Below are positions 52,752 to 64,000 of a stretch of 64,000 nt of DNA, in pieces. A program made the translations under genes and the position numbers. The stretch spans positions 868,001 through 932,000 of the forward strand of contig NC_026742.1 of NCBI RefSeq assembly GCF_000210295.1, read 5' to 3'. The stretch comes from Trypanosoma brucei gambiense DAL972 (Eukaryota; Euglenozoa; Kinetoplastea; Trypanosomatida; Trypanosomatidae). Each line of letters opens with the position of its first letter. Position 1 is the stretch's first letter. The notes under the pieces were generated by a model. That model was not told the DNA's origin. It ran no database searches and saw only the letters and a program-made list of their open reading frames with translations.

Positions 52752-53611
52752 GATTCTTGCTTAAATGACTCAGCTAGATGGTGAAGCGCACCCCTACAAA
52801 TAGCATAAGACAACATAAACATAAAAGCAAAACAAATAATAAAAAAAAAAGTGGAAACATAACAACGTCAATAGGCAACAAGAGTGTGAGATTAGTACAA
52901 TATCCATTATGCACATGATTCCGTAAGGAAATGATATGACAAGCAAAACACACCAAAAACTCAAGCACACACAAACACACAGGCAGACACATGCATATTT
53001 ATATATATATATATATATATAATAAATATATATAAACAAACACTAGACAAAGGGGATACACAAAGAGGAGTACCAATTGTACTCACACGCACACGCATCG
53101 TGGAACCGAGTGCATAAAAACATTATCCTTTCTATTCACTGGGCTCATCCCCCCCCCCCATTTTTCCCCCCTAAAAGAGGGGAAAATAAAAGGAAAAAAG
53201 AAAACGATGAAAGGAACTTCAATAAAACCCACGAAGAACACGCAGTGGAAGATGAATGAGGTTTACTGCCGAACTGTTCTCTCGTTGTAAATATACCAAA
53301 ACGCTCAAGCACTTTCGTCAGTTTGGCACCTCAGTAATAATGCGCGCAACGCAAGTAGAGAATAGTAAACAAAAAAAAAAAAGAAGGACAAATGGAAAAA
53401 AAAAAGAGGGAAAAACACACCCAACAAAAAGAGAGAGAGAGAAAAAAAAGAGAAAGGAACAACTAACACTCTTCTGATTTCAAAATGGACGTAGACAAGA
53501 GATGTGAAAGATACCTTTTAAAGGGCAGAACCCAAAACGAAACAAAACGAAACAAAACAACAGAGAAACAAACAAATGAATACTAAGGGACTGACCCTTG
53601 CGTTCTTGTGC
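52752..53611. other. Intergenic region with (TA)n and purine-rich tracts
   Basis: No gene. A TA repeat lies at about 52996-53022. Purine-rich tracts (52838-52858 and 53380-53460) are pyrimidine tracts on the minus strand, the orientation needed for splicing of the transporter gene, whose start is at 52751. Confidence 0.5.
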
Positions 53612-55126
53612 CTACTTGGCACGTAGGTGCTGTTCAATCCACTCCAATTGCTCATCATCCAAACTATCCGCGTACGCACTGCTGCTCATTTCCCATGAAC
53701 CATCATCATTATCATAAGCAAAATGACCGTGATCTGCGCTGTATTCGCTTTGAGACGCCAATACGGAGGAGAATTCATCTCCTTGTGCGTCTATATTGAG
53801 AGAGGATGAAGATGGCATGCGGTGACGTAGCAGGCGACGCGTTGCTACGGAGGGACCATTCACATCCCAATAACCCCCTGCGCAGTGGAAAAGTTCAACA
53901 TTACTTGCACCTGCGTTGGATGAACCAAAGATACATTCCTGCCATTCCTGTCCAACAGATGCGGCATCTTCCTCTTCTTCACTCATCTGAAGCATATGGA
54001 GCATTTTTGCCTCATCTTGGGCTTCCGCGTCGGTGAATGGGATGCGCAGGTGTCGAATACCATCACCTTCACAACTATCTTCAACCCCTTCGGTTGTGTA
54101 GGGAATATCTTCAACACTGTCATCTTTCCCATCGCCGCATTGAACACACTGCTGGCAGCGTAAAGTATCAAAGGTTGGCGACGATGTAACTGGTTTAACT
54201 GAAGCAGGGATTATAGAACTGGTACTGCCAACTTTCGGCGTATCTGGGGACAAGCAACTCTCAGAGGTGGCAAGAGCCCCACCACCTCTGAATCCTGGTG
54301 GATGATACACCATTCCACCTCTTAATACAAGTGGAGTGCATGGAAACTCCAGTGAATGCGATTGTGCTCTCACATCCTCAACACTGCATGGGCTAACAAT
54401 GCTGTCAATATACCGCTTTGATCCTTCGCAGGGAAACAAAGGAACACCATGTTCACACGTTGCTTGTGCCAAAGCGGGTGACTGAGGAGCAGTTCGCGAG
54501 AGAGGAAGAAAAGGTGCCGCATGTACGGACAGCCCTTTCCGACTCATTTCTGTTCGTAGAACCTCCCTATCGTCACCACTTCCAGGGCCGCTCGTTACAC
54601 TTTGCGTTGTGATACCGCCATGTAGTCCAGTGGCTCGAAGAATCTGCGTAGGAGATAACAACGTACTAAACGCAGAAGCGCTCAGCGAGGAGGCCGGGGC
54701 GGCTTCTTCGGTTTCCTTCACTTCCTTAGCTGAACTCGAGAGGTCATCTGGCTTAAGTTGCTGAAGTGAGTTGAGTCTCCGTGTTGGCGTGAGTGGAACG
54801 TTACTTCTTTCCTTACCGACAGCAGCGGATTCACAATAAGGTGGGGATGCGAGACACACTGCGGCGGAAGTGTCGCTGGTGCTGATTTCAGTTGATTTAC
54901 TGATATCCAAAGGGTTTCCTCGACTTGCACGCGTCGCAGCGCGCTTTTGCGTTGATTTCGGTGCCGAATTCCCTGCACGGCCTTGTTTACCTTTTGAAGC
55001 AGCTGCTAATGAACGTGACTGCCGGTGTTGGGGACGTCGGGCGGCTGGTCCTGAGCGTGGGTTTGCTTGTGTTTGAACCTTTGTTTGGCAATAAGGCGTC
55101 TTGTGTGTGGTTGTCGGTTGGTTCAT
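53612..55126 (-). CDS. Unrecognised 504-residue protein with disordered N-terminal half
   Basis: The product is 504 residues from ATG 55126; the frame upstream has only a GTG. The first ~200 residues are basic and rich in Ser, Thr, Gln, Arg and Pro, with no recognisable fold. A middle part contains CEHGVPLFPCEG and RCQQCVQCGDGKDD, two short Cys clusters that could bind a metal or be redox sites. The C-terminal part is acidic, with DAEAQDEAKMLHMLQMSEEEED and a final SLDDEQLEWIEQHLRAK, which looks like a short interaction helix. No domain was recognised and no signal peptide or membrane segment is present. The layout suggests a regulatory or RNA-associated protein, but nothing in it proves that. 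Confidence 0.75.
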   Translation of the reverse strand: MNQPTTTHKTPYCQTKVQTQANPRSGPAARRPQHRQSRSLAAASKGKQGRAGNSAPKSTQKRAATRASRGNPLDISKSTEISTSDTSAAVCLASPPYCESAAVGKERSNVPLTPTRRLNSLQQLKPDDLSSSAKEVKETEEAAPASSLSASAFSTLLSPTQILRATGLHGGITTQSVTSGPGSGDDREVLRTEMSRKGLSVHAAPFLPLSRTAPQSPALAQATCEHGVPLFPCEGSKRYIDSIVSPCSVEDVRAQSHSLEFPCTPLVLRGGMVYHPPGFRGGGALATSESCLSPDTPKVGSTSSIIPASVKPVTSSPTFDTLRCQQCVQCGDGKDDSVEDIPYTTEGVEDSCEGDGIRHLRIPFTDAEAQDEAKMLHMLQMSEEEEDAASVGQEWQECIFGSSNAGASNVELFHCAGGYWDVNGPSVATRRLLRHRMPSSSSLNIDAQGDEFSSVLASQSEYSADHGHFAYDNDDGSWEMSSSAYADSLDDEQLEWIEQHLRAK

Positions 55127-56847
55127 TTTTTCAGTGGCGAAATAATACAATGATGATTCCGTGAAATCTATTTCTCTCCCACACACGCTAACTTTTGTCC
55201 GTCTTTTTTTTTCTTTTTACCTTTTGTCCAACGCCCAAAGCGCCTTGGATTCTTCACTGCAACACCTCCCCCAATAGGGAAATGTGCGGATATATATATA
55301 TATATATATATGAGTGTGGTAAAAGTGATCGGATGGGCCCTTTTTTTCTTTTTTTTTTTGTGAAGAAACGAGGTCAACAATATTCAAATTCCTTTTATTT
55401 CTTCTTCTTTTCTCCTCCCCCCCCCTTCCAGCTTCCTTCAGATGAATGGTTAAAAAGAAGAGGACTGCCTGTTGTTTCAGTTTTTCCTTCACTTCACTTC
55501 GCCAGGTGAACACCGTCTTTTGGGTGCCTTTTTTTCCCTTCTTTTTGTTGTTGTTGGTGTTTGTGATGTTGGCTGTTTGCCGCCGCAACGGCTTACGCTA
55601 AACCGTGACTTTACTAATAAAGAAATTATAGAAAAGTGAAGACGATGGTATCAGCACGGAAAATATATATTTAAAAATAAATAAATATATATATAAATAT
55701 AAATATATATGTCAACTCAGACAATAGAAGGGAGAGGCACACACACAGAGAGAAAGAGAGAGAAAGAAAGAGAGAGAAAAAAAAAAGAAAAAATAAAAAG
55801 GAGGAGGGGAAAAATACGAAGCAAAATTAAAAAGATGCAATGGTGACGCTTGTATGCGTTGTCACTGGAAACAACAACAACAACAACATAAACTGTTGTG
55901 GTAATAATAGCAGTGTATCAGGGCAAAGTAATTCATTTTTCTTTCTTTTTTTTTAAAAATTATTATTATATATTATTATTTCTCTCCCTAAAAGGGAAAA
56001 AAAAAAATAATAATAATAAAAAGAGAAAATGTTCAAATTTCTTTGCTTAGAAACGCGATTCAACAGACGATGGCGCACGAGAACATGCACATCGGCACAA
56101 ACACAAATATAGCGCACAAGAGCCACGACAAAAAAGAAAAAAAAACGGACAACGAAAGACAACAGTCAAAAAAGTAAAAAAAAAAAAGATAGCGACCGAG
56201 ATCACTAAATTATGTGCACTCCGGCTTTCAACGTGACCACTGCTGCTGACGTCGCTAAGTACTGTAAAAAAAAAAAAGCGGGTTGGCGATTACTGATGCA
56301 AATGAAAAAAAACCCTTAAAACAACAAAATTCACACGCAAAAACCGTCATCATTACTAAATCCATCATCACCACCAATCTTCTAACGTCGAAAAATAAAA
56401 TAAAATAGAAAAGAGATATCTATCCGTCATATGATTCTTCTCGACAACGTTTTTCATTCATTCTTTCTTTCTTTCTTTTCTTTTCCTTTTCTTTTCTCCC
56501 TCCCATCACCCATCTTTATTTATTTTATTTTATTTTATTTCTTGTTTCATTTCTTTCTTTCATTCTCCACGTACCTATTGAAGGTACAGCATGTAATGGG
56601 ATTTTTTTTTTAAAATAAAGCAACAAAAATAAACGTCCACAGATTTTTTCTTTCTTTCTTTTTTTTTTTGACTGGGTGGTGCCGTAACGGTGTGTTTCAC
56701 TTTTATATATTTTTATTCCTTCGAATTTTTATTGTAATTACAAGTTGCAACCAACTGAGACGCACCTCCCACAAATCCATCACGGGTAATGTCATTCCTT
56801 TTATATATAAATATATAAATCCTTCTCATTCAAAGCCCTGCAAAAAA

Positions 56848-56872
56848 CAACAACAACAACAACAACAACAAC
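56848..56872. repeat. (CAA)8 microsatellite
   Basis: Eight CAA units in a row, 21 bases before the AAT repeat. Confidence 0.9.
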
Positions 56873-56893
56873 ACAAAGAAAAATTGTTGTAAC

Positions 56894-56971
<78 letters not shown>
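56894..56971. repeat. (AAT)26 microsatellite
   Basis: An uninterrupted run of 26 AAT units (78 bases), the longest perfect microsatellite seen in the window. Confidence 0.95.
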
Positions 56972-56972
<1 letters not shown>

Positions 56973-57971
56973 GTAAACCAAAAATATTGAACCCGTAGAA
57001 GAAAAGCAAATAAAAACACACACAAACACATATGGAGACACACGCAAAGCAAAAGCAGATATGACAACAACACAACAACAAAATGTCGTGTGCTTTTCGT
57101 GTTAAATAAAATTCATGGCATGCAACAGTCCTCACGGAACAAAAGAAAAAGAAGAACAAAAAAGAAAAGAAAAGAAAAGAAACACCGGTAAAATAATATC
57201 AAACCAAAAATAAAAAATTAATGGCAACATTTTCAGTCATTGGTTTTGTCGTCTTTTATTTTATTTTATTTTCCTTTTCTCTTTTATTTTCCTTCTGTTC
57301 ATTGTGTTTCTCTTTTTTGTTTCTTTTTCTTTTTTTTTAACCTTCAGACCTTCTGTATATATATAAATATCCTTCGTGAATCCTTCAGGGTGTCTCCATT
57401 ATTTATTTTTCCCATTTGTTTCTTTGTTAGATGGTGTGAAGGAAGTTAGGGACGTAATAAAAATCATAAATTCTAAAAAAAGAAAATTGAAAATTCACAA
57501 CACTTGCGTAGCGAATACTCTTGCCTTCGTTATCCCACAGCAATAACAAAAAAAAACGATCAATAAATAAATAAGCAAAACAAATCTTCACTTTCCTCTC
57601 GTGCACTTACGCGATTGACCCTTGAAGAAAAAAAGAAAGAAACCGAAAAAAAAAAACTAGCCATATGATTCTTCATGGATACCCTTCATATACATATACA
57701 TGTAAATACATACATTCCTTTTCCTTTTTTTTTCCCCCGCCTCTTTTTCCCCTTCTCTCACTGTTGTGAGCTTTTATTATTATTATTACTATTATTATTA
57801 TTATTACTGTTATTATTATTTTGCTTCATCGGCTTCACACAATCAAAAACTTGTAATTGACTTCAAGGCCTTTTTAAATTCCCCATCATCACTTGTTGCA
57901 TTGTACTTTTAATCGTATCTTGCATCTCTACAACTCTGCTTGTATCCGAACGTTTGTATACATCTCTCCCT

Positions 57972-58002
<31 letters not shown>

Positions 58003-58155
58003 TTTATTTACTTGTTTGGATTGTGATTAAAATAAAGACAAGGAAAAAAAGGAGAAAAACAACAACAAAAAAAAAAAACAAAAAAGAGAAAAATTCCTCC
58101 CTCCCACCCACTCACTCACCACGTCATTGATATGACATTTTGTTTTTGTTTTTGT

Positions 58156-59196
58156 TTACAACGACTCCCGAAGCTCTGCAACAATCGCTTTCGCCTCCTC
58201 ATCGGAAGGACTTTCCTTAAGGGCGGCTTCTGCCACTTCTAACGCCTCTTGCATTTTTCCGCCATCCGCAAGTATGGCAGCTTTTGCTTTCAAAAGTGTT
58301 GCAACGGTCCGACCCCCGACATTACCGGCCGCATCCGCCTCCTCCGGTGGTGGGTTGCAAATAAGTGGATCGAGAAATTCCAGCGCCGCCGCATCACCCA
58401 ACGTTTCACTCAACAAAAACGCCTTCTCGCGGATCAGTGTCGGGCGCGGGTGGAGCGAAATCGCACTCTCCAAAAGCGGAAGGAGCTCCTTACGTAATGC
58501 CTCAATTCGCATATCATCATTACTCTCAGCGATGTATTCCTTCAAAACCTCTATATGACGCTCTAAAGCAGTGATGCAGTTGCGGTTAGTTTCAAATGCC
58601 TCACTATATGCTTTCCGTGCTTCATCAGGGCAACCGGAGGCTTTGAGGGCATCACCCAACACAACATAACCCATATGAACACGGTCCCATGCGTGGTTGC
58701 ATGCCAACTTAGCCGTTTCAACCGCTTCAGTAAACAATTCTGGCGTTTCTGGAGTTGCAGTTTTCAGTAACAACTCCGCTTGGTACGCATATGCACGTGT
58801 AATTGGTGCAGGCACAGCGGTGGCATTCGTAGAAGCGGTTTCCTTTTTTAAAAACGCTGTTAATTCCTCCAGAGCCGCCTGAGGACCACGTTCACACTCC
58901 AATGCTTTAATTTCCATTATTTTTGCCAGTTGTTGTTGTTGAGTAATAAGATATTTCTCAGCTGCAATGGAGAACTGCTCACGGGCATCCTCCAACTCTT
59001 CCAACTGCACCAAAATCTCACCTGTTGCATCCATGCAAGGCCCAACCTGAAACGGAGGTGCCGTTTCTGCTTTAAAGAGGAACAAACGCATTGCACCTAA
59101 AAGATAGTCCCGATCCCATAAGTCAAACCCTTCACCAATAGGCGTTTTGGCGAAGCGTTGCACGGTGGATTCGGTACGCACGCGTCCTTGTCTCAT
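58156..59196 (-). CDS. TPR-type helical repeat protein
   Basis: The product is 346 residues and almost wholly helical. After a basic leader it has repeated pairs of helices of TPR type. The clearest are CMDATGEILVQLEELEDAREQF (about 52-75), MGYVVLGDALKASGCPDEARKAYSEAFE (about 178-208) and TLLKAKAAILADGGKMQEALEVAEAALKESP (about 305-335). A Pro/Glu-rich loop (PPPEEADAAG) lies before the last repeat. No catalytic domain, signal peptide or membrane segment is present. Such proteins are scaffolds in cytosolic, flagellar or chaperone complexes; nothing here chooses between them. It is transcribed with the calpain-like gene upstream. Confidence 0.82.
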   Translation of the reverse strand: MRQGRVRTESTVQRFAKTPIGEGFDLWDRDYLLGAMRLFLFKAETAPPFQVGPCMDATGEILVQLEELEDAREQFSIAAEKYLITQQQQLAKIMEIKALECERGPQAALEELTAFLKKETASTNATAVPAPITRAYAYQAELLLKTATPETPELFTEAVETAKLACNHAWDRVHMGYVVLGDALKASGCPDEARKAYSEAFETNRNCITALERHIEVLKEYIAESNDDMRIEALRKELLPLLESAISLHPRPTLIREKAFLLSETLGDAAALEFLDPLICNPPPEEADAAGNVGGRTVATLLKAKAAILADGGKMQEALEVAEAALKESPSDEEAKAIVAELRESL

Positions 59197-61368
59197 TTTC
59201 CCACCGTTATATTTTTCGATTTTGTGTTTATGTACGTGTTTGCTGCTGGCGAATGCGTAAGTATATGTTTTTTTTTTTTTTTGGTACGTCCTCCTTCTTC
59301 CTTCTTTTTATTTTTATTTTTTATTTGACGTATTTTCCTCCTTCGCGTTCTCTTCGCCTGACCGAGTAGCGTCACTGAACGGAATATTTAATAACTTTAA
59401 GCACTAAATCCTGCTTTTTCTATCTGCGCCTCTTTCCTGTGTTCTTGTAAAATTCTATTCCTGCTAATGCAGCAAAAAGACAAAACAAAAATTACACGTA
59501 AATCGTTACACAAGAACAAATAATAAGTGTATCAGCTTCACTAACTATTGGAGTATTTGTGCGTATATGTGTGCGTATATAAGGCTGCTTTGTTTATTTT
59601 TTATTTTTTTGCAGTTATGTGCTTTCCTTACCTGTTTGATCTTGCAAAATCTCCCCCTTTCTTGCGTCTGTTTATCGTCGTTTCCTTCCTTTAAAAAATA
59701 AATAAATGAAAATGAAAACAAAATGTGTAGATAATAAACCAGGCGGGATATATTAAAGAACCGACCAAAATAACGGATAGGTGTCAAACAACGGAACGGT
59801 ACAAATGGGATGTGTTCGCACGTGATATATAAATATATATATTTATATATAACTACTTTTAGTGGCAAAACACGAGCACTCAACAAACCTTTAATGCAAT
59901 ACGCATACATACATACATACACAGACAGACAGACAGGTAGGCAAAAACAATACACGGTTATTTCTATATGTGTATATGTACATATTTATATGATGAAATA
60001 TACGTATAACTTCACTCAATCATATAAATATGTACGTGTGTGCGCAAACTTCCTTCATTTTTTCCCCCTCTTCCATTTGAATCCGTTTCATGCCTTCAGT
60101 CAATGATATAAAACTATAAACACCACATCAGTTGGTGAGTTTCCACCAAATATACGTCACATGTTTCATTTCACGCATAATTTCTCCTCATTCCACTCCC
60201 CTCCCCCCCCTCCGCTTCCTCCTTTCGGGTTTTTATTTCCTTTTGCAATTCAAAATCATACAAACGTTTTTTTTTGTGTGTTTGTTCACTTCAAAGGTTG
60301 AAAGATTAAACAAATATGGCGAAGGGACGACATTTAATTTCACCTAAGTTGCGTTAAAAATCAACTACGCATTTGTATTTGTATTTGTATGTGCGTGTGT
60401 AATTGCGTGATCAATTCATATCATATTTTCCATTATTAATAATGGAATGTAAGAAGCTCACAACCCATAAACACAAACACACAAACACACAACAAAAAAA
60501 AAAAGAGAGTAGAGGTGAACAAACATTATGGCAGCAACAACTAGAAACAACAAAAAAACAAAAAAGATAAGAATTGCAGTTTAAAGAAGGAAAAGTAAAA
60601 CAAAAATATAACAATGACATCACCATACCAACATCAACAGCAACATCATCATTGTTCCTCACTCTCATCGCCACGACAACAGCGACAAAGCAACTAGAAA
60701 CAACAAGCAAACAAACACACAAATAAACAAAAACGGATACACTCCAGTAAAAATAAAAACAAAAAAGATTTCCTCCCCCTTTTTTTTCTTTCATTTCACC
60801 ACCATCCAGTGATAATGTTAATAATGTTAATAATAATCATAATCATAATAATAATCATAACACCCGAGTCAAGTTTACCTCCTCACGTCACACTTTCCAT
60901 ACGAATTAATTTGGAAACAACACTCAACCGAGGGGGAAAGGGGGCTTTTTTTTTAAAAAAAAGGAAGAAATTATAAATAAATAAATAAATACATACATAA
61001 ACGGCACTTAACGAAGTCAGTCAGAAGAAAAAACAAAACAAAACAAACAAACAAACGTAAAACATGTACATTTAAGGTTGAAATATAAAAAAAAAGGGTA
61101 AGGAGAACAACAAAAAAAATACAAAATCAAAGAGAGGAAAACTTCTTTTTTTTTTTCTTGGGAGGGTGCTGGTGTTGTTATTGAGAGGAGGGGGGTATAT
61201 ATATTTTTCCTTTTGATAGATGCCTCAGAAACTAAGAAAAGAAAAAGAGCGGGATAGACAGAGAATAAGCGACAGAGGTAGGAAAAAAGAAAAAGAAAAA
61301 AAAAGGAACATAAAACATAAAACATAACGGAAAAAAGTATGGAGACCATACACACACACAAAAAATAT

Positions 61369-61402
<34 letters not shown>

Positions 61403-62492
61403 GCACATTAAAGCTCGCTGTACGGTAATCACGTACCTGAAACATGAGCATTAGACGATGCCCATCACAGGCGCAAAAATTAAAAATACAAAACAAATAA
61501 ATATGAAGAACACGTTAAAGACAGCAGCCATACCTCCCGTTACGTTTAAGGACTTTGGTTGCTTTGTGTTGTTGTTGTTGTTGTTGTTTCTCCCTTCTTT
61601 CTTACCCCATTGCCTATTACCTCTTCCCTTCTTTCTCTTTTTTTTCCCCCCCCCCACTTACCTCCCTTTTATCACTTATGCACTCGCATAAATAAATAAA
61701 TAAATATATATATATATATATATGTACTCCTCCGCTTCGGAGTGATGGAACAAAAGGATGACGTTTGGTAAAATAATACATATATTTATAAGAATACTAC
61801 AACTGGATATGTATATATGCATATATATTTTTGTCTTTTTTTAAAAAAAACTAATAAATCAGTATAAATAATGACGTCATCATGACCAAAATACACGTTT
61901 TCCTTTTCTCTCCCCCTCATATGCACATAAATATGCGTAACTGAAGAGGCGGAGTTCCGGCACTGAGAGTTAATGAAAACTAATTCCTTCTCATTTGTCA
62001 TGACAGTTCCTCCTCCTCTCAGGGACTACACTCTTCCTATTGTCATCCTCCTCAAACTCGTAAAAAGGAAAAAAAAGAAAAAAATGATAACAACGACCCC
62101 CCCCCCCCCAAAAAAAAAAAAGAAAATGATTGTATCAACAATATTTACACTACCAATGGGATGATTCCTTACGCGTATAAACAGAGATATTTTCTTTGAT
62201 TCGCTTACCTACTCCACACACACACACACACACTCACACACACTGTCATATCTGTGCGTCTCAGGCATAACAAACTCCTAACTTTGAACGTATGCAACTT
62301 CCCCTTCCTTTCCTTCAATTTGTCGCTATGGCTGAGGAAATAACCCCTTCCATTCCCTTGTCGTGGTTTAAAATTCTTTCCCTAATCATTTTATTGACAT
62401 GAAGCACCTTTAGCATTTGGGAGCAGCCACCAGCGCAGTCGCGTGTGCTGCGTGAGGCTCATTCGTTCATCATATTAACCTTCATAAACCAT
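59197..62492. other. AT-rich UTR/intergenic stretch
   Basis: About 3.3 kb with no credible gene. It holds many homopolymers, TA runs (near 61381-61402 and 61706-61722), AC runs (near 62218-62243) and a C13-A12 tract (62097-62121). Minus-strand ORFs here translate to Phe/Leu/Cys-rich low-complexity peptides. The part near 62492 is the 3' UTR of the calpain-like gene and the part near 59197 the 5' region of the TPR gene. Confidence 0.6.
62097..62121. repeat. C13-A12 tract
   Basis: Thirteen C followed by twelve A; on the minus strand this is a T12-G13 tract. Confidence 0.9.
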
Positions 62493-64000
62493 TTAGGAAA
62501 AAGAGGAACCAACTAACTCTTCCACTAGTCCTTGAACGGGGACCCATTTCTGGTGAAGCACCTCCTCCACTGGAATGGAGTTGTTGGGAAATCGAGGGAA
62601 GTTCTCAAAAACCACATTGTCACCACTAATATATTTGAAGTCGACACCCGCACCACACCCATCCTCGTAAGCGAGAGGTTCCGAGCAACGAACACCGAGA
62701 ACCACCGGAATCTCTGCTACGCCTCCTTCACCACCCGTTTTATTAGCCTTTTTTTTCTTCACAACATTGGCAAAATGTAAAGGGTTAACTTTATCCCTTA
62801 GATGCGTAAACCACGCTTTGCTGCCGCTCATGGTGTCCTCCAACTCCGCCATACGGGGAATGACGAGGTAAGGTGATTGTTCTGGTGTCAAATGACAAAA
62901 CATTCCAATCTCCCGTGCCCTCACAAAGGTCCACTCTTCTGCTGATGGCTCTGCAGCGTTCATGGTGGTGTTTAGAATTACTCGATGTCTTCCATCTTCT
63001 TGTCCAGCTGCAGAGGATAAAGAAATCATCATTGGTGGATAATTATACTGATCGGCACCGGTGTTGGCATCATCTGATAAAACTCGATAGTCAACAGTAG
63101 AGAGAATAAAACAAACTCGCATGGGTTTAACCACACTCACTTCTAGAGCAAGAGAAGGTCTGCAGTCGTTGAACACGAGTGGCACCCGATAATCATAACC
63201 GGCCTCGTAGAAATGAACACCACCACCGTTGAAATATTTGAGTGCAGTCCGCCAGTCCATCCACACGTCAGTTTCTTCGTGCTGCTGATAGTTACACGCC
63301 TCAGCGATATCCGGATATTTGCTCCACTCACTGCTTCCCACAGACCACGGACCTTTCCAATTTGCACATTTTCCCCACACGTTTCGAACCCTCACAAGTT
63401 GTATATCGAGAGCTTGGGTAAATCCATGCACTGCTCTGACCGTGTAGGCATAACCAGGGACGAGGCCCGTTTCATCCATTAAACTTTTTGCATCAGTGCG
63501 GTTGCTTTGGGGGGTTGTAGCTTCATTTTTATCCGTTACAACGGCGCGGGAACCTCCGGCTGTGGTTAGTATAATCTGGTATCCACTTTTGTGGCAGCGT
63601 TGCAGTAGCTCGAACAGTTTCTTCCCACCATCGCGGAATGTAGTGGCAAACTCCTCATCGAGCCGCATGGTGGGGCATCCGCTCATGTCTGTGAGTGCAT
63701 GAACAGGATCCCCAGAGCGTATCTTAGCATAGCAGCCGTGTAACTTTGCATATGCCTTCTCAAGGATGGCAGGCCACAACTCACAGGGGTCAGTGCTTCT
63801 ACCGAACCTTGGCACCCCTGCAACAGACGGGAGGTAATCGTCCACAATAACGCTGTTCCACAAACCATTTTTATTAACCGTCAGACGGTATCCCCCAACC
63901 GCACGCTCATCTCTCGCCCTCGCCGCACTGAAAGGGTGCCGAAACATGCGCACGAGTTCTTCAGGCATCTCAGCCATTGTCGCTATGGCACACATGAGCC
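62493..64000 (-). CDS. Calpain-like protein, 5' end outside the window, catalytic His replaced by Tyr
   Basis: The frame is open to the right edge. The first in-window Met (63995) lies inside the protease core, because the bases before it continue the W-L-M-C-A-I-A stretch that follows the calpain catalytic Cys. Thus the Cys position itself is cut off. The core shows NGLWNSVIVDDYLPSV, LEKAYAKLHGCYAKI and VHALTDMSGCPT. In the second subdomain the catalytic His of GHAYSV is Y182 (GYAYTV, counted from 63995), while the Asn in RVRNVWG (N205) is kept. A C2-like domain III follows (about 270-400), then a linker and a last ~100 residues that may form another C2-like unit. Many trypanosomatid calpain-like proteins lack a full triad and are thought to be structural or regulatory. 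This one should be inactive as a protease. Confidence 0.88.
   Translation of the reverse strand, partial: LMCAIATMAEMPEELVRMFRHPFSAARARDERAVGGYRLTVNKNGLWNSVIVDDYLPSVAGVPRFGRSTDPCELWPAILEKAYAKLHGCYAKIRSGDPVHALTDMSGCPTMRLDEEFATTFRDGGKKLFELLQRCHKSGYQIILTTAGGSRAVVTDKNEATTPQSNRTDAKSLMDETGLVPGYAYTVRAVHGFTQALDIQLVRVRNVWGKCANWKGPWSVGSSEWSKYPDIAEACNYQQHEETDVWMDWRTALKYFNGGGVHFYEAGYDYRVPLVFNDCRPSLALEVSVVKPMRVCFILSTVDYRVLSDDANTGADQYNYPPMMISLSSAAGQEDGRHRVILNTTMNAAEPSAEEWTFVRAREIGMFCHLTPEQSPYLVIPRMAELEDTMSGSKAWFTHLRDKVNPLHFANVVKKKKANKTGGEGGVAEIPVVLGVRCSEPLAYEDGCGAGVDFKYISGDNVVFENFPRFPNNSIPVEEVLHQKWVPVQGLVEELVGSSFS

Larger units (their letters stand above)
55127..58155. other. AT-rich UTR/intergenic stretch with microsatellites
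   Basis: Three kilobases with no credible gene. It includes TA repeats (about 55290-55312 and 57976-57998), GA-rich tracts near 55745-55800, (CAA)8 at 56848-56872 and a 26-copy AAT repeat at 56894-56971. ORFs crossing the AAT repeat translate to poly-Ile, poly-Leu or poly-Tyr and are spurious. The part near 58155 is the 3' UTR of the TPR gene. Confidence 0.6.

Noticed and set aside
53812..53830. Possible PAM2 (PABP-binding) motif in the 53612-55126 protein (LNIDAQGDEF)
   Set aside because: The spacing between the Ala and the Phe is too long for a PAM2 motif.
56801..57159. Minus-strand ORFs with poly-Ile, poly-Tyr or poly-Leu
   Set aside because: They are translations of the AAT and CAA microsatellites, not proteins.

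Overview
The window looks like chromosome-internal nuclear DNA of an African trypanosome of the Trypanosoma brucei group. The evidence is long intronless genes in two same-strand blocks, pyrimidine tracts followed by AG ahead of start codons (trans-splice acceptors), long UTRs rich in homopolymers and microsatellites, kinetoplastid-type proteins (a calpain-like protein, a P2-class nucleoside transporter, a DSS-1-type mitochondrial exoribonuclease), a b-type VSG pseudogene and VSG/ESAG-like GPI-anchored surface genes. From memory of gene order, uL29m, DSS-1 and the AT-P1/NT10 transporter lie together on T. brucei chromosome 9; I could not check this here.

1-25.8 kb is a plus-strand polycistron: a GRAM-domain protein, a very large RluA-type pseudouridine synthase, a TPR protein, mitochondrial ribosomal protein uL29m, a 1690-residue tandem AMP-deaminase-like protein, an enoyl-reductase-like MDR protein, a probable mitochondrial protein of unknown role, DSS-1-like RNase, an ARF/ARL GTPase, a small basic protein and a phytanoyl-CoA-dioxygenase-like protein. 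Several of these suggest mitochondrial RNA and translation functions.

25.8-32 kb is the convergent end. It holds a broken beta-3-type glycosyltransferase gene on the plus strand, one candidate small ORF and a perfect 17-bp inverted repeat (31054-31095) in an otherwise gene-poor stretch. 32-47 kb is a decayed surface-gene island, mostly on the minus strand: a VSG pseudogene, unidentified remnants, two ESAG2/b-VSG-like genes (one intact, one stopped at codon 2), a frameshifted b-VSG-like gene, one intact GPI-type glycoprotein of another family, a plus-strand remnant, and a 2.3-kb degenerate block of unknown origin. It lies at the downstream end of the minus-strand transcription unit.

47-64 kb is that minus-strand unit: a P2-class nucleoside transporter, a long unrecognised protein, a TPR protein and a calpain-like protein cut by the right edge, separated by kilobases of AT-rich low-complexity UTR or intergenic DNA.

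The most notable signal is repeated loss of catalytic residues in otherwise well preserved, uninterrupted genes: an AMP deaminase homologue with two domains that both lack the zinc-site histidines, a PhyH homologue whose HxD iron motif reads QxN, and a calpain-like protein with Tyr in place of the catalytic His.
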